Below, piece by piece: positions 22,191 to 33,809 of a stretch of 64,000 bases of DNA. The position numbers and the translations under genes are program-made. Position 1 is the stretch's first letter. Every line of letters starts with the position of its first letter. Source of the DNA: Colias croceus (Eukaryota; Arthropoda; Insecta; Lepidoptera; Pieridae); NCBI RefSeq assembly GCF_905220415.1, contig NC_059543.1, positions 8,446,001 to 8,510,000 of the forward strand, written 5' to 3'. The notes below the pieces were generated by a model. That model had not been told where the DNA came from and made no database searches. It was given only the letters and a program-made list of their open reading frames with translations.

Positions 22191-22381
22191 AATTGGTACA
22201 CTTTTTCTTTTACGAAAAAAGAAAAACAAAAAAATGTATAAATATTGAAAGCAACAAACTCCCTGAAGAGTCGTTTTGCGCCTGTAATACTGAGGCGCGA
22301 CTTTAATTTTAAAGCAAGTTAATGTGACACAAGAGTAGTTGCGTGGTAAAGTTTTTATGAGTGTCGGCTGAGAAAAACTTC
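22191..22381 (+). repeat. Local duplication, copy 2
   Basis: Second copy of the block at 21572-21765, 616 bases downstream. It starts at AATTGGTACAC and stops sharply after AAAAACTTC, the same end as copy 1. Confidence 0.85.
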
Positions 22382-23656
22382 ATCATTATTCATCTACATG
22401 TGGCAGTTATTTTATATTAGTGGTACCTAGTTATTATATACTATAATAATAAATAAAATTTGTCCAGACCAAAAAACTAATATATTTGTATGTATATGAA
22501 AAAGAATAACATAACACTTCAACACAATGGGGAAGTTTTCCACTACTAGAAGAAATAATAAGAATGAGACAAAAAGTAAGGAACAGCGTAATAATTCCAT
22601 TCAACTTGTTCCCATGGAATTAACATTCAATTGTGATTTGTTTCGTAAAACTGTTCACAGTTTTAGTGATAATTAGCTGATGAGTTATGACCTGATGCGT
22701 AGAAAGTTTCATAAGATGTCGTTTATAAGCGTTCATAATATGTAAATTGGTTTATTTTTATTTGGAATTTTATTAATTTCATTAATTTATTGAAAACACA
22801 TTATTAGATTAGATATTATATCTCGAAATGCAAATGTTTTGTCACTGTGTTTACCTAATTTATACTCGCTGTTAATATAAATTAATGCTGAAATGAAAGT
22901 GAAATTTCTAAGTTTTGTAGAAATATTCGTATTAACATAAGAGAGCTGCAGTGTTTGTTTGTTAGCTTGGTAAATTGAATGTAATTATCTCAGGAACAGG
23001 TACGAAGTTGAAAAAAAAATTGTTAGATGACCGTTGGAGGAACTGTAAAAGCACCCTACGAACTATAAGAGCAGAATAGTTAATAAAAAATATAGAATTG
23101 ATCATTGTATTGTAGATGTTAGCTTACACGTTAAAGACACTTTAAAGTTTCATTCATTTAACTTCTGGGCAATATTGCTGACAGTAAAAATCTATATTAT
23201 GTTAATACCCTTTGAAAGGTCGCTATAGAAACAAGGTTTCAATGTCAGCTGTAAAAAGGCTGACCTTGACTGTTACATAAATAAATATCGTTGGTCATTT
23301 CTTCGGGTCTCGTGCTACAGATATAACAATTATTATAACATTAAATCTATAAACCTACCTATATATGTAGAAAGCTGAGTCAGTTACACCACTTATAACT
23401 CAAGATCGGATGAACGGATTTTAATTATTAGGTATATTCGTATCGGCGGGATCCAATATAAATGATACAAATTTGAAAAAATAAATAAATAACATCCGGG
23501 CGGAGAGGGGACAAAGAGAGCTAATTACACTTAACTATGAGATAAATGTATTATGTAATTAGGTAAATAATTCAGAAAATTAATAACAAATACCTAAACT
23601 AGCCAAATTTTCTTAATATATCTTCATTTAAAATCAGGGGTTAGGTATAAAATATA

Positions 23657-23884
23657 CTAGATTTCCGCCCGCGGTTTCGCCCGCGTTTTCAAAGAAAAAC
23701 TCGCATAGTTCCCGTTCCCGTGGGATTTCCGGGATCAAACCTATCCTATGTGTCCAAGTTACCCTCTATGTGTGCTAAATTTCATTGTAATCGGTTCAGT
23801 AGTATTTGCGTGAAAGAGTAACAAACACATACACACACACATCCTCACAAACTTTCGCATTTATAATATTATTAGTAGGAAGGA
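23657..23884 (-). mobile_element. Full-length Helitron-like (Lep1/MINE-type) element, 228 bp
   Basis: Minus strand from TCCTTCCTACTAATAATATT to GCGGGCGGAAATCTAG, A before and T after. It carries an (AC) run near the 5' end and the family blocks AATCGGTTCAGTAG and GGGATTTCCGGGAT in reverse orientation. Confidence 0.7.
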
Positions 23885-24987
23885 TATAATTTTTTTTTTA
23901 ATATAACAAGCCAAAACTATTAAGTTTTTATTGCATAAGAAGATAATCCTACATACTACATACTTCATTATATAATTGTACGCAAATCGCAAGCGTAGTA
24001 AGTGCTCTAATTAATTTAACCATTTCAGGGAACTTTTAATTAAGTCAATTGCATTGGGCAATACGATTAATTGCATTACAATTCCTTAATACATATTTAA
24101 ATACCATTACTCGTTAGTTAATGTTTTTCAGTCGATTATAAATTTTTATAACGATTGTTTTCAGAGAAATTAAAAAAGTGCTAATTTAAAGATGTTAATG
24201 GACAAAAGAAAGTCGGTAATGTAATACCTACTAAGTGAAATTTAAAATGTTCTCATAACTTGAGAGTATGTGAAGAACTATTATTTCTTTCAATTACTAA
24301 AACGTAAATTAGAATTTTGTTATTGTATGCGTAGATTTAGCTTTAGAGCCTCTGCGCATATTTAATAAAATAATTGAATATTTTTGTTTAGTTTACTTTC
24401 CTACTAACAAAGCAAGCGCTTTTAGCACTGAATATTAATATTTATTATCAGTTGTTTTATTTATTTATCTTGTAATAATTATATATTATAAGATAACATT
24501 GTTTTTTGCCATCATAGCAAATACTTAAAATATTCCAGGAACACCTTGTAGGCAAGAATATTCTCCTCATTGTATAAATGAATCGCTCAATCAACGTAAA
24601 AAACATAAAAAACAGAGTACCTATTTGCTAACTAACATAGGAACTAACATTTATCTACTCAACGAGGCCTTTCCTTCATCAAATTTCAAGTTTTCAAATT
24701 CTAGGTATTGGAGCCTCAATGGATACGAAATGGTGACCCATTGCATGACGTCATCGTGCCTTCGGAGAAAGTGCCGCATTCTGCATCACTCCATACAAGA
24801 TTTAGGTATGTAATTTCGACGAAGATTGAGAATAAATCGGTTGTGTAATCAATAATTTACCGGTAATTTATCAGTTTAAGAACTTCGACACGTGTGAAAT
24901 TGTTTGATATTACTGAACGAATGTCGTCCATTTGTCAGGAATTTTGAATAACTTATCGATACGTACGTTACGTGAAATGTGCGTAAT

Positions 24988-25491
24988 TATAGTCGAGCCA
25001 ATTTAATAGGCAACATTTGACGTCCATCAATTTTATCTTCGAAGAGAGGTAATCTGCTTAAAAACATCGATTAAAGTGAATTAATCGATACGGATTTGAA
25101 ACATTTGTCAATCGAATTTATTTATTTTGTGATGATTTTTATCCACAAGTAATCAATGCATTCGATTATAAATGTCAGATTTCGATTTTAGAGAACATCT
25201 CTGGTATTTAAAAAGAAAAAATGTTTATTGACACAAAATTGTAGCGACGTCAGTTCTTCAATTCATAAATTGTTTATTATGTTTAGAATGGTTTATCATT
25301 AAAATGAAATCTTAAAATTACTTGTGTCGGTCATTATTATTATAAATATGTAATCGTGATTGAAAAAAGTTAAGCAAATGTGCAGATCTAACAAAACGAA
25401 ATATCATGTTATTCTATGTCGTCGTTACTAGGTTAGGTTGTTGAATTTTGTTGAACTGTCAAATGTTGCCTATTGAAATGGCTCTACTATA
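24988..25491. mobile_element. Inverted-repeat transposon without coding capacity (MITE), 504 bp
   Basis: The left end TATAGTCGAGCCAATTTAAT and the reverse complement of the right end TATAGTAGAGCCATTTCAAT continue together through AGGCAACATTTGAC, about 34 bases with four differences. The inside is AT-rich with no open frame. A TA duplication at the ends is possible because both ends begin TATAGT. The superfamily cannot be assigned. Confidence 0.7.
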
Positions 25492-25692
25492 ATATTGGGA
25501 ATTATTTTAAAATAATATCAACGCATTCGTGATTCATACAGGATTTAAACAAGATGCTTTTATACAAATAAAAATGAAAACAATTTTGTAAAATTAAATT
25601 AAAAATTAATAAAGCCGATTTGATTCTTTTTCATAAATCATCAAAATCGATTTACCATTAAGGTCTGTGTTTTTGTTTTCTTGTGTTGTGGT

Positions 25693-25733
25693 CGAATTGA
25701 ACCACCTCCTTTTTTGAAGTCGGTTGAAAATAT
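25693..25733 (-). repeat. Fragment of a common lepidopteran repeat end
   Basis: CCACCTCCTTTTTTGAAGTC then GGTTGAAAA is the reverse complement of the edge motif seen at 3742-3770. Confidence 0.45.
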
Positions 25734-26316
25734 TCATTTCATGCTATGACCAACAAGTGCGTCACCTAACGGTCGCGGTGTGAGACAGATGGACTATAAA
25801 CAGCAATCAAATAGAATAGACATACAGAAAGAAAACAAATTTTCCGTATATAAATATTACACAAAATACGGTTCTGGTGACAGTAAAAATCGTAATTTAG
25901 AACAAAATGTAAAAGATTTGTGATGTTATAAAAGCTGAAGCTTGTATTTCAAGTTTCAACAAATTATAAAAAAAAATTGTCAACAGTCAATCCTATCATA
26001 TCCTATTATTTTAAGGACAGCTTAAATCAACTATTAAATAACATTACATGAGTTTGAAAGTTTTTATGTATTTACATTTTACATTTTGTAGCAAATATTA
26101 TGACTTCAACAAGAGTTTAGTTTACAAATCCGGTCAAAATGTATACAGCAGGATCAATTAGGCTAACCCCAGTTACTTCACTAATGCTATTAACAGACGA
26201 TACAAATTTAGTTGAAACTAGCGAACTGAAATCCTTATAAACCGAACATCTGCTAATGCCTAATACCATTAGAGTCAAAAGGGAAATAGCACTATACTAC
26301 CTAAGTACCTAGCTTA

Positions 26317-26496
26317 TCGCATGGCATAGTATACCTATAAAACAAAGTCGCTTTCTCTGTCCCTATGTCCCTTTGTATGCACGCAACGGATTTTGATGCG
26401 GTTTTTTTAATAGGTAGAGTGATTCAAGAGGAAGGTTTTAGAATATAATTTATTAGGTTTTGGATAAAGCGGGCGAAGTCGCGGGCCGTAAGCTAG
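26317..26496 (+). mobile_element. Helitron-like element, 180 bp
   Basis: Starts TCGCATGGCATAGTATACC after an A and ends GTCGCGGGCCGTAAGCTAG before a T. It shares AAAACAAAGT(C/G)GCTTTCTC and CGGATTTTGATGCGG with the copy at 33627-33809. Confidence 0.6.
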
Positions 26497-26941
26497 TTGT
26501 ATAATAGATATATAAATATGGTATAGTAAAAAAATAAGGAATGGATTTAATTTTATAGATAACTGTACTGATAAGTTATGCTACTAAGCTTTATGAACAA
26601 AAATTATATAGGATATTAGTAAACGGTAAACATGCAGTGCTATATTTTTCTTTCAGTGTTTTTTCTTTATAGTGCTAGTAATAAAACTCTTGCGTGTCAT
26701 TATGTATTATTTACATACGTTTATGTTCCTACGCATGCCATGCAATTTAAGTAATTGTTCACAAGTTGGTACTATAACTAAATAGGAAGTATGCTTTATT
26801 AAGGTCTAATTGAGAAACTTGTAGCTGAGCTTGCATTATCAAGATTAACTAGTATTCATATTAAACCATTTGTATTTTATCATTGAAAATCTTTAATAGT
26901 AACTATGTATGTACATAATATTTTATCCTACTTACATTATA

Positions 26942-27145
26942 CTAGCTGCTCCGCGCGGTTTCACCCTCTCGTGGCTCCACCCCTGTTGGTCGTAGCGTGA
27001 TGATAATATATAGCCTATAACCTTCCTCGATAAATGGGCTATCTAACACCGAAAGAATTTTTCAAATCGGACCAGTAGTTCCCGAGATTAGCGCGTTCAA
27101 ACAAACAAACAAACAAACTCTTCAGCTTTATAATATTAGTATAGA
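26942..27145 (-). mobile_element. Full-length Helitron-like element, 204 bp
   Basis: Minus strand from TCTATACTAATATTATAAAG to CCGCGCGGAGCAGCTAG, A before and T after. It contains (GTTT) repeats near the 5' end and the block GGGAACTACTGGTCCGATTT. Same family as 33474-33625. Confidence 0.7.
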
Positions 27146-27789
27146 TTATATCAAATGAAAACAACATAATACCTTTATTAGATAGATAACAGTTTAGATA
27201 TAAGTAAATAGGTAGTTACTTATTATACCAAAGTTAAAAATAAAACAAACGTGTTATGTTTTAAAGCTTTATTAGCTTCTTCTTATCGTTTTGATAAGAT
27301 GAAAAAGTTGAAGCTTAAACAATTATCCGCGTCGTTGTCTACTCAATTATGACGAGCCTTTTATCATTTTGAGTCTGTACTATGTTGGTAAGCCGCATCC
27401 TTGCTATGTAGTGGTAAATACGTGTAACAGTAACATGAGAATATGTCGGCGGATTGGAGAAGCGTTGTGGTTCAGTGTTTGAAACGTTTTTGTAGGTTAT
27501 ACGTCGTGTGTACGTTATCATAATGCAAAATAATATTAAATAAAACGTATTTTGGTAACTCTACGAATTTGTACAAGACGAAGTGTTTTCATAATTGAAA
27601 TTATTTAAGGGTAAAGTTCTAATAAAGCACAGACTAGCACACTCAGTTCCGCAGAAAACTTGTTAAATCACCTGACTTAAATGTATAAAAAATAGAACAT
27701 AATTTTAAAGCTTTTATTAAATCTATAATTCTCGTAAACCAATGACAAAAGTAGCTTTTCCAGAAATCAATTAAACAAAAGCTAAATAG

Positions 27790-28200
27790 TTCATTAGCTA
27801 AACATTATATATTGAGCTGCGTCGCTGGTTTAATCCGACGCACACAACGGTAACCCGTCAGTGTGGTGACGTTCTCATTCTTACCTGCGCGCGCGCGTGT
27901 CTCGAAGAAAGCCTCCGCCTCAGTGCTGACCTGGCGGCCGTCCCGACCGTACCGGCCTGCCGACCATGCGGCAGACATCGTGACTCCAGTGAAGTGACTT
28001 GTGTTACAGCGCAGTGCCCGTGCGTTAACCCCAACCCCTGATAGTGTAACCGGATTTTAAATTTTGGAACGCCCCGCGGCGTGAAAAAGGTTAGTACTAG
28101 CATTGTGATCATTTACGCCGATGTGAAAGTTCTGATCGGCCTGGCACACTTTTGGTTCAGGTGCTAGCAGGTGGGCGCGGTTCACAACCAAAATTCCAAT
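27790..28200 (+). promoter_or_regulatory. GC/CpG-rich island, candidate promoter and noncoding first exon
   Basis: About 300 bases of clearly higher GC and CpG content (for example a GCGCGCGCGC run at 27887) in otherwise AT-rich DNA. Two arthropod initiator-like TCAGT motifs occur at 27858 and 27920. No TATA box lies at the expected distance and no clear DPE was seen. A usable donor AAG|GTTAGT lies at 28089/28090; CAG|GTGGGC near 28171 is another. The stretch has no credible open frame on the + strand. I infer a noncoding first exon that splices to 51521, where the uif-like start exon begins with an acceptor. A promoter for a noncoding RNA is the alternative. Confidence 0.42.
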
Positions 28201-30974
28201 CTCGTGAGACCGCTTTCGTAGACAACTTTCTTCCGAGTTTCATTGCTTATGTATCGCGTTTGATACTTTTTCGCTGGCTCGTAGTTACGTCATGTAACTT
28301 GGAGCTAACGTCCGTGTAAGAAGGGAAGACATCAACGCGCTCAAGCTTTTTTAAGCTCGTTAATGTCGGTGGTTTCGCAGACAAAAAATATTATTCGATA
28401 CGCTTCCTGTCTGCCACGTAAACAAAAACTTAAAGCCTTTGTTTTATATATAGGTTTGTGCCATATTTCTTGGAGAGCATTCTAGAATGTTTGACCAAAC
28501 AGTGGATGTAGATTTAGACTTGTTTTTAAAAAGACGATGCATAAGCAATGTTTACAGCGCCAAACGAGGACACTGCACATCTTGCGTCTAACCGGTCTGT
28601 TTACCGCCACGCTCTCCCTCGTATTATTTATCTAAGTGTTTCCTGTTCCTACCCTCTATACATTTTATAATTTCAATATTCTTAACGTTCGTTTTCGAGA
28701 ATGTTCTTGGAAAACAGCAATTTAAATAAATAGGTATTAAATATTAATTGTTTCATTGAATTATCGATTGATCAAATCGCCGCGTTTTCACTAAGGCGCT
28801 TGTGAAACAATGTTTGAGAACGTTAATGATTGCTTTATAGATACTGCTTATAATAAATATTATAAATTGTGATATCGCAACTATTGAACAAACGCAAAAT
28901 ATCTACTTTACAAGCAAAATAAACGTAACGGACGGGAAACCGTAGAACGTATAAATAGAACCAGTTGCACCGCTCACAAGCAGTGCCATCGCAATATTAA
29001 TTTTAAAAGGCAAAGCGGCGGAATCTCATCAGAATTCCAACCTGTGGCAGCTCGAGCGAGCCAAGTTAGCTAATTGTGATATTGCTCCACGGTGGCCGCA
29101 TTACTCTGTACTCTAGCCACACGTCGCGAAAATACTTCCGAGTATCTCGTTCATACATCAAAGAGAACGAAAGAGACAAAAACTAGGTGCAATATGCAAC
29201 AATGGCAAGCCAATGCTCGCTTGCACAGCTTTTTATGAACTTTGATATCTACTCTTTATTTTTAATTTAGAGGACCTTCTTGGTGTTAAGAAACTGTTCC
29301 TTAACCTTTAACTTTTAGAAATAAGAATGGTATGTATTTGTCTATTTCACCATCAAACAACTTATCCAATATTAAAAAGTATAATAAAACGTTGTAAAGA
29401 AAGACTTATACAATGTTTTAAAAATAAATCATCGAAAGCAAAATAATAGATACCGTCGCATTAAGAAAGGAGAAAATGTATTGTTTACAAAACATTTAAT
29501 CCAATCCTATATAACATCGTAAGTCTACAAATGAAGACGAAAAAGTACATTAAGGGTTTCATTTATCTTGAACAGATCCAGTAACACATAGGATATTGAA
29601 CTGTTGTTTTCTTTACTGAGAAATAAATGAGAATACGCTAACACTATTATTAGATGGGGTGTTACGCTTGGAGGGATTTTGCCACAGGAGTGGAATACTA
29701 GATAATATATAAGTATTCCACTTCAGTACGAAATAACTCCGTTATAAAAAGATAACGAATTGTTGATAGTAATTGCATTAATTTAAATCGTTTTAATACC
29801 TATTTTAATAACGTTTGGTGGTTTGATTGATATTGGTAAAAATTCCTACGTAATAAACATTTTAATCGTTGCAAAAATGCAGTTTTCCGAAAGAACCGCG
29901 AACAAAAAAGGGATAAGACGTTAAGCTTCCAGCGATTTTCTGGAGCCAACAGTACAATGCACCTATTGTATTGTAAATTTTATTGTATCAATTCTAGTCA
30001 TGCATAAACACATAAGTTTATACGGAAACTTATTGAAGTAACTTCTTCAAAACTAAGATGTTTAATAAAAACAAGTAAAACCACATAGCTAAGTAGAAAA
30101 CCGTAACCTCCTTTTCTTATGAAGCAGCTTGACAACGTTAGCTTTAACTTTGTAAACATTTTCCCAAGTTTAAGCACGGTAATAAATGAAATCCGAGGAG
30201 ATGAACCCTCGAGGCGCTGCTCTTATTTTTCAGAGACACAGTTTTTATAATAATATGTTTGGTTTGTTTTTTTTTACGTATAACCTACTCAGATATCCTT
30301 TTATAAGTTTTATGTTCTAGACTTCACAATATTATTACGATTACTATGAAGCTTATTAATAAATCTATATATCCGAATTCAGATATGATAACAAAATTAC
30401 ATGATGACGATTTTTATTGATAAGTAAATAAATGTTACGATAATTTTTAGGATCTGAAAATAAACATCACGTTAAGCTGTCAATAGAACAGCTTAATTAA
30501 CATAGTAGTAGTCTTCACCAATTACAACCTTCATTGCGTGAGAAGCTAACACCATTAAACGATTCATCTCAAAATGACTCTTAACAATTAGATTTACGAG
30601 TCATTATACCTTGGATCGTATTGACACAAATTTGTTGACCTTTGTCGTTTCTAAATCAATGAGCATCAAACTTACGGAATGTTTGTTATTCTTATATAAT
30701 ACGAGTAGTAGTGTAGAAGTAGAGTGTACACCTGGCAACTCAAGACTACAGTTACACTAGTCCGTTAGTGCGAAGGAGGTCACTCGTCGCGTGTCGACTT
30801 TCAATGCTAGAATTAGCGTTCGCTGAAACACTAATAAATAATCACGTTTTTAATTGACACAAATAATAGCTTCACTGAATATTAATTTAAAATAATAATT
30901 TCACATTACTCCTATTCACTAAATCGAACACGCAAACTTAGAATACGTTTCGTAAATTTGTTGCTTTTGAGCAA

Positions 30975-31047
30975 GGTCCTGTGGCGCAACGGATAACGCG
31001 TCTGACTACGGATCAGAAGATTCCAGGTTCGAATCCTGGCAGGATCG
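30975..31047 (+). tRNA. tRNA-Arg (anticodon ACG)
   Basis: 73 bases fold into a standard cloverleaf. The acceptor stem is GGTCCTG / CAGGATC with one G-T pair and discriminator G. The anticodon stem TCTGA / TCAGA encloses loop CTACGGA, giving anticodon ACG at 31008-31010 (ACG reads CGU, and CGC/CGA after inosine modification). The T arm is CCAGG-TTCGAAT-CCTGG. Internal RNA polymerase III promoters are visible: A box TGGCGCAACGG at 30982-30992 and B box GGTTCGAATCC at 31026-31036. There is no intron. CCA is not encoded, as normal in eukaryotes. The invariant positions are intact, so it is probably functional. Confidence 0.97.
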
Positions 31048-31055
31048 AGGTATAC

Positions 31056-31062
31056 TTTTTTT
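31056..31062 (+). terminator. RNA polymerase III terminator
   Basis: A run of seven T starts nine bases after the tRNA, the usual Pol III stop signal. Confidence 0.9.
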
Positions 31063-33473
31063 ATTTTAATTTTTATATTATTATTAACTACATAATATGA
31101 ACCATGTAATTCGATTAATACTATTATTGATTGCGTTTTTTTAACAATATAAAATTATTAATTTTATGTTACTTACTATGAAGCATAGACGCACGTATTT
31201 CTAGTGTATTTATTGTATGATATTATTCATTATTGGAGACAAAAGGAAAACAAGTTTTTATTGCTACAATAAATTATCGATTTGTTCTCTATCATCTGTA
31301 AAATACAACGAAATGAGATAAGACAGTCTTTCCGCGCTATTTACGGAACAAAGAGCACTAATGAAATTGATTATCCAAAGGGTTTCTTTGCTTCCGTTGT
31401 CTGCAAACCATTGTCGTATAAAATACACTTCTGTTTACAAATATATTTTGAACTGTATCTGCTTTTCTTAAGTCGCAATATTGCTTAAAACCATTTGTTG
31501 ACAGCTAAGTTTGTGGCAACTCATTGTATCGAAGACTATTCTTCGAAAAGTTCATAGTTGTATTTGTATTCGATCGCAAAAAACAAAGTCGTAAGTTTTC
31601 AAGATGAATGAATTGAAATGCAGGCTTAAGCTTTTGTAATGTTTACAGTAAAAATAAACTAGGAACTATGTTTTTTCAAACTGGTTGCATAGATCACTCG
31701 CAGCTCAAATATTTTTTTTAAAAACTTCTAGGTAGGTATAAAAATTGAAACAAAATTACATTTATATTAAATTCCCAATTAAATAAATTATTTAATAATA
31801 TGAAAGCAAGAAATATTTAAGTAGATACAAAATAAACTACATCTCTGTTAGATTTACCAAAATACTCAGATACTTAGTTATAAACTTAGTATATAAAATG
31901 AATAAAATTGTTTAAAACCATTTACGTAATACTGATATTAGGATAAAACTGTTGCAAAGACCTCATCTGTAAGTATAGCACTAACCGTGTGCTAGCTAAG
32001 TGATTGCTATTTTATTTTCTTAAATAAACACACCTGTCTTTAAAAACATTTAAATGTGTATTGTGTAACTGAACAAACTAAACTGCAGTAAGGTCTATTC
32101 ATATAGCTATAGAGTATTCTATTATGAATAAAAATATGTTTAAATATTAACACAGACATATTTCGCAAATTTATTGGATCGAAAACTCCATTGCTTTTTT
32201 GTTTATTTTATGCGGCAAATTTCATTACAACAACCGTTCTAATTTAATACACATTTTTTCAATGAAATAAACAATTTCATTCAATTTTTTAAATTCCAAG
32301 CCTGAGTAGAATAACGAAATAGTCGATCGTATGTTATCACATAAATATTTTTTTAAACAGCAGATGTAGGGACATCAGACAGCTTATGTACGTACCTACC
32401 TCTAAGCCTCTCTCAAATTGTCCTTAAAGCTGTAATTTATAAAGTAAATCCCTCATATTCAAACACGTAGGTACTTACATGGCAATATTAACTTCATTCA
32501 ATATATATATAATGGGAGCACGTACAAACAGCAAGCAGTTTGTATAGGTAATGTTCTGTTGCGGTTTCTTCAAATATTCATGGCTCTAACGTTAGCCTTT
32601 CTAAACCGCTGCCCGGCGACAATTTCGATACTTAGCAAATTGAAAAGTGGATATTCAATTTGCTGCTAATTTTATAAAGCCTATTCCATGCACGAGGTAT
32701 TTTTCTTTTGTATTTTTAGTGGCACTATTATTATTCTACCAAGGGTTTCTAATTTCTATGATAGAATAAGTAGGTACTGTTTCTCAAATTCTTCGGAAAT
32801 CGAGTTTACTCCAATATTTATGATTTTAACTATCAAGGAGGCTTTGTATACCTACTGGCGAATGCAGCTCGAAACAGCTCTATGTTAGTGTTACCACTAA
32901 CTGCCCCCTTGGCAATGTTAAAGGTCAAAGAATAAGCTGCGAAAACGTGTAACGTGGGCCGTGGCTATGGGTGAAGCATATACGCATTTGATCACCTACA
33001 TTCTCCTGATTTACATTCAACTCGCATATAATATAGGTATTTAGGTGACGAAGAATCTTGATTAACGGTACAATGGTCTATCACATAAACCTGACTGAAT
33101 GTTTGTTGGAATTATTAGTATATTTTAACTTTAATTTAGAGATCTATAAAACAATAATAAGCCTCGTTTTTTATAAGCAAATTACGGTTTAATTTTAACA
33201 GAAGTTTATATAAAATACAGAAAGCTTAAAGGTAATTTGTGAAAATTAATGTCAACCATACGGTTTATCCATAAATTATCCAAAGTTCGTCATTTGTTCC
33301 GTATTAGTTACGGTTTGGAGAGAACAAATTGATCTCATTTCCATGAAATACAACACTCTTTATTTTTATGTTAATTTTAATTTGTAGAACGTCTTATTTA
33401 TTGTATTTTGTATTATACACAAGAAGCTTATAAATATCATTAGTTATACTTCAAGTCATTTTCAGTTTCCAAA

Positions 33474-33625
33474 TCTACGCTTAATATTATAAAGCTGATG
33501 AGTTTGTTTGAACGGGCTAATCTCTGGAACTGCTGGTCCGATTTGAAAAATTATTTCGGTGTTTGATAGCCCATTCATCGAGGAAGGCTATAGGCTATGT
33601 GAAACCGCGGAGCGCAGGCAACTAA
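33474..33625 (+). mobile_element. Helitron-like element, 152 bp, CTAA end
   Basis: Starts TCTACGCTTAATATTATAAAG after an A. It contains GGAACTGCTGGTCCGATTTG and ends CGCGGAGCGCAGGCAACTAA, a CTRR-type terminus. Same family as 26942-27145 in the opposite orientation. Confidence 0.55.
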
Positions 33626-33626
33626 G

Positions 33627-33809
33627 TCACTACATAGTATAAAACAAAGTGGCTTTCTCTGTCCTTTTGTATGCTTAAATCTTTAAAACTACGCAACGGA
33701 TTTTGATGCGGTTTTTTTTTTAATAGATAGAGTGATTCTGGATGAAGGTTTTAGTATATAATTTATTAGGTTTTAGTCAAAACAGGCGAAGACACGGATG
33801 GAAAGCTAG
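33627..33809 (+). mobile_element. Helitron-like element next to the previous one
   Basis: Contains AAAACAAAGTGGCTTTCTC and CGGATTTTGATGCGG and ends GACACGGATGGAAAGCTAG before a T. Same family as 26317-26496. It begins within two bases of the preceding element, another end-to-end pair. Confidence 0.55.

Larger units (their letters stand above)
13442..27789. other. Intergenic region, no supported gene
   Basis: About 14 kb of AT-rich DNA between the Cyt-b5-r polyadenylation region and the island near 28 kb. Open frames are all under 70 codons and none resembles a known family. Identifiable content is repeats, listed separately. Distal enhancers could be present but cannot be recognised from a single sequence. 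Confidence 0.55.

Noticed and set aside
25430..25442. AGGTTAGGTT resembling the insect telomere unit TTAGG
   Set aside because: Only two imperfect units, with no array.
27858..28112. 84-codon open frame on the minus strand in the CpG island
   Set aside because: It exists because GC-rich DNA has few stop codons; the arginine-rich translation resembles no protein and the frame overlaps the proposed + strand first exon.
9113..28130. Shared 14-mer TACGCCGATGTGAA at about 9115 and 28114
   Set aside because: Several shared 14-mers are expected by chance in 64 kb, and the flanks do not match.
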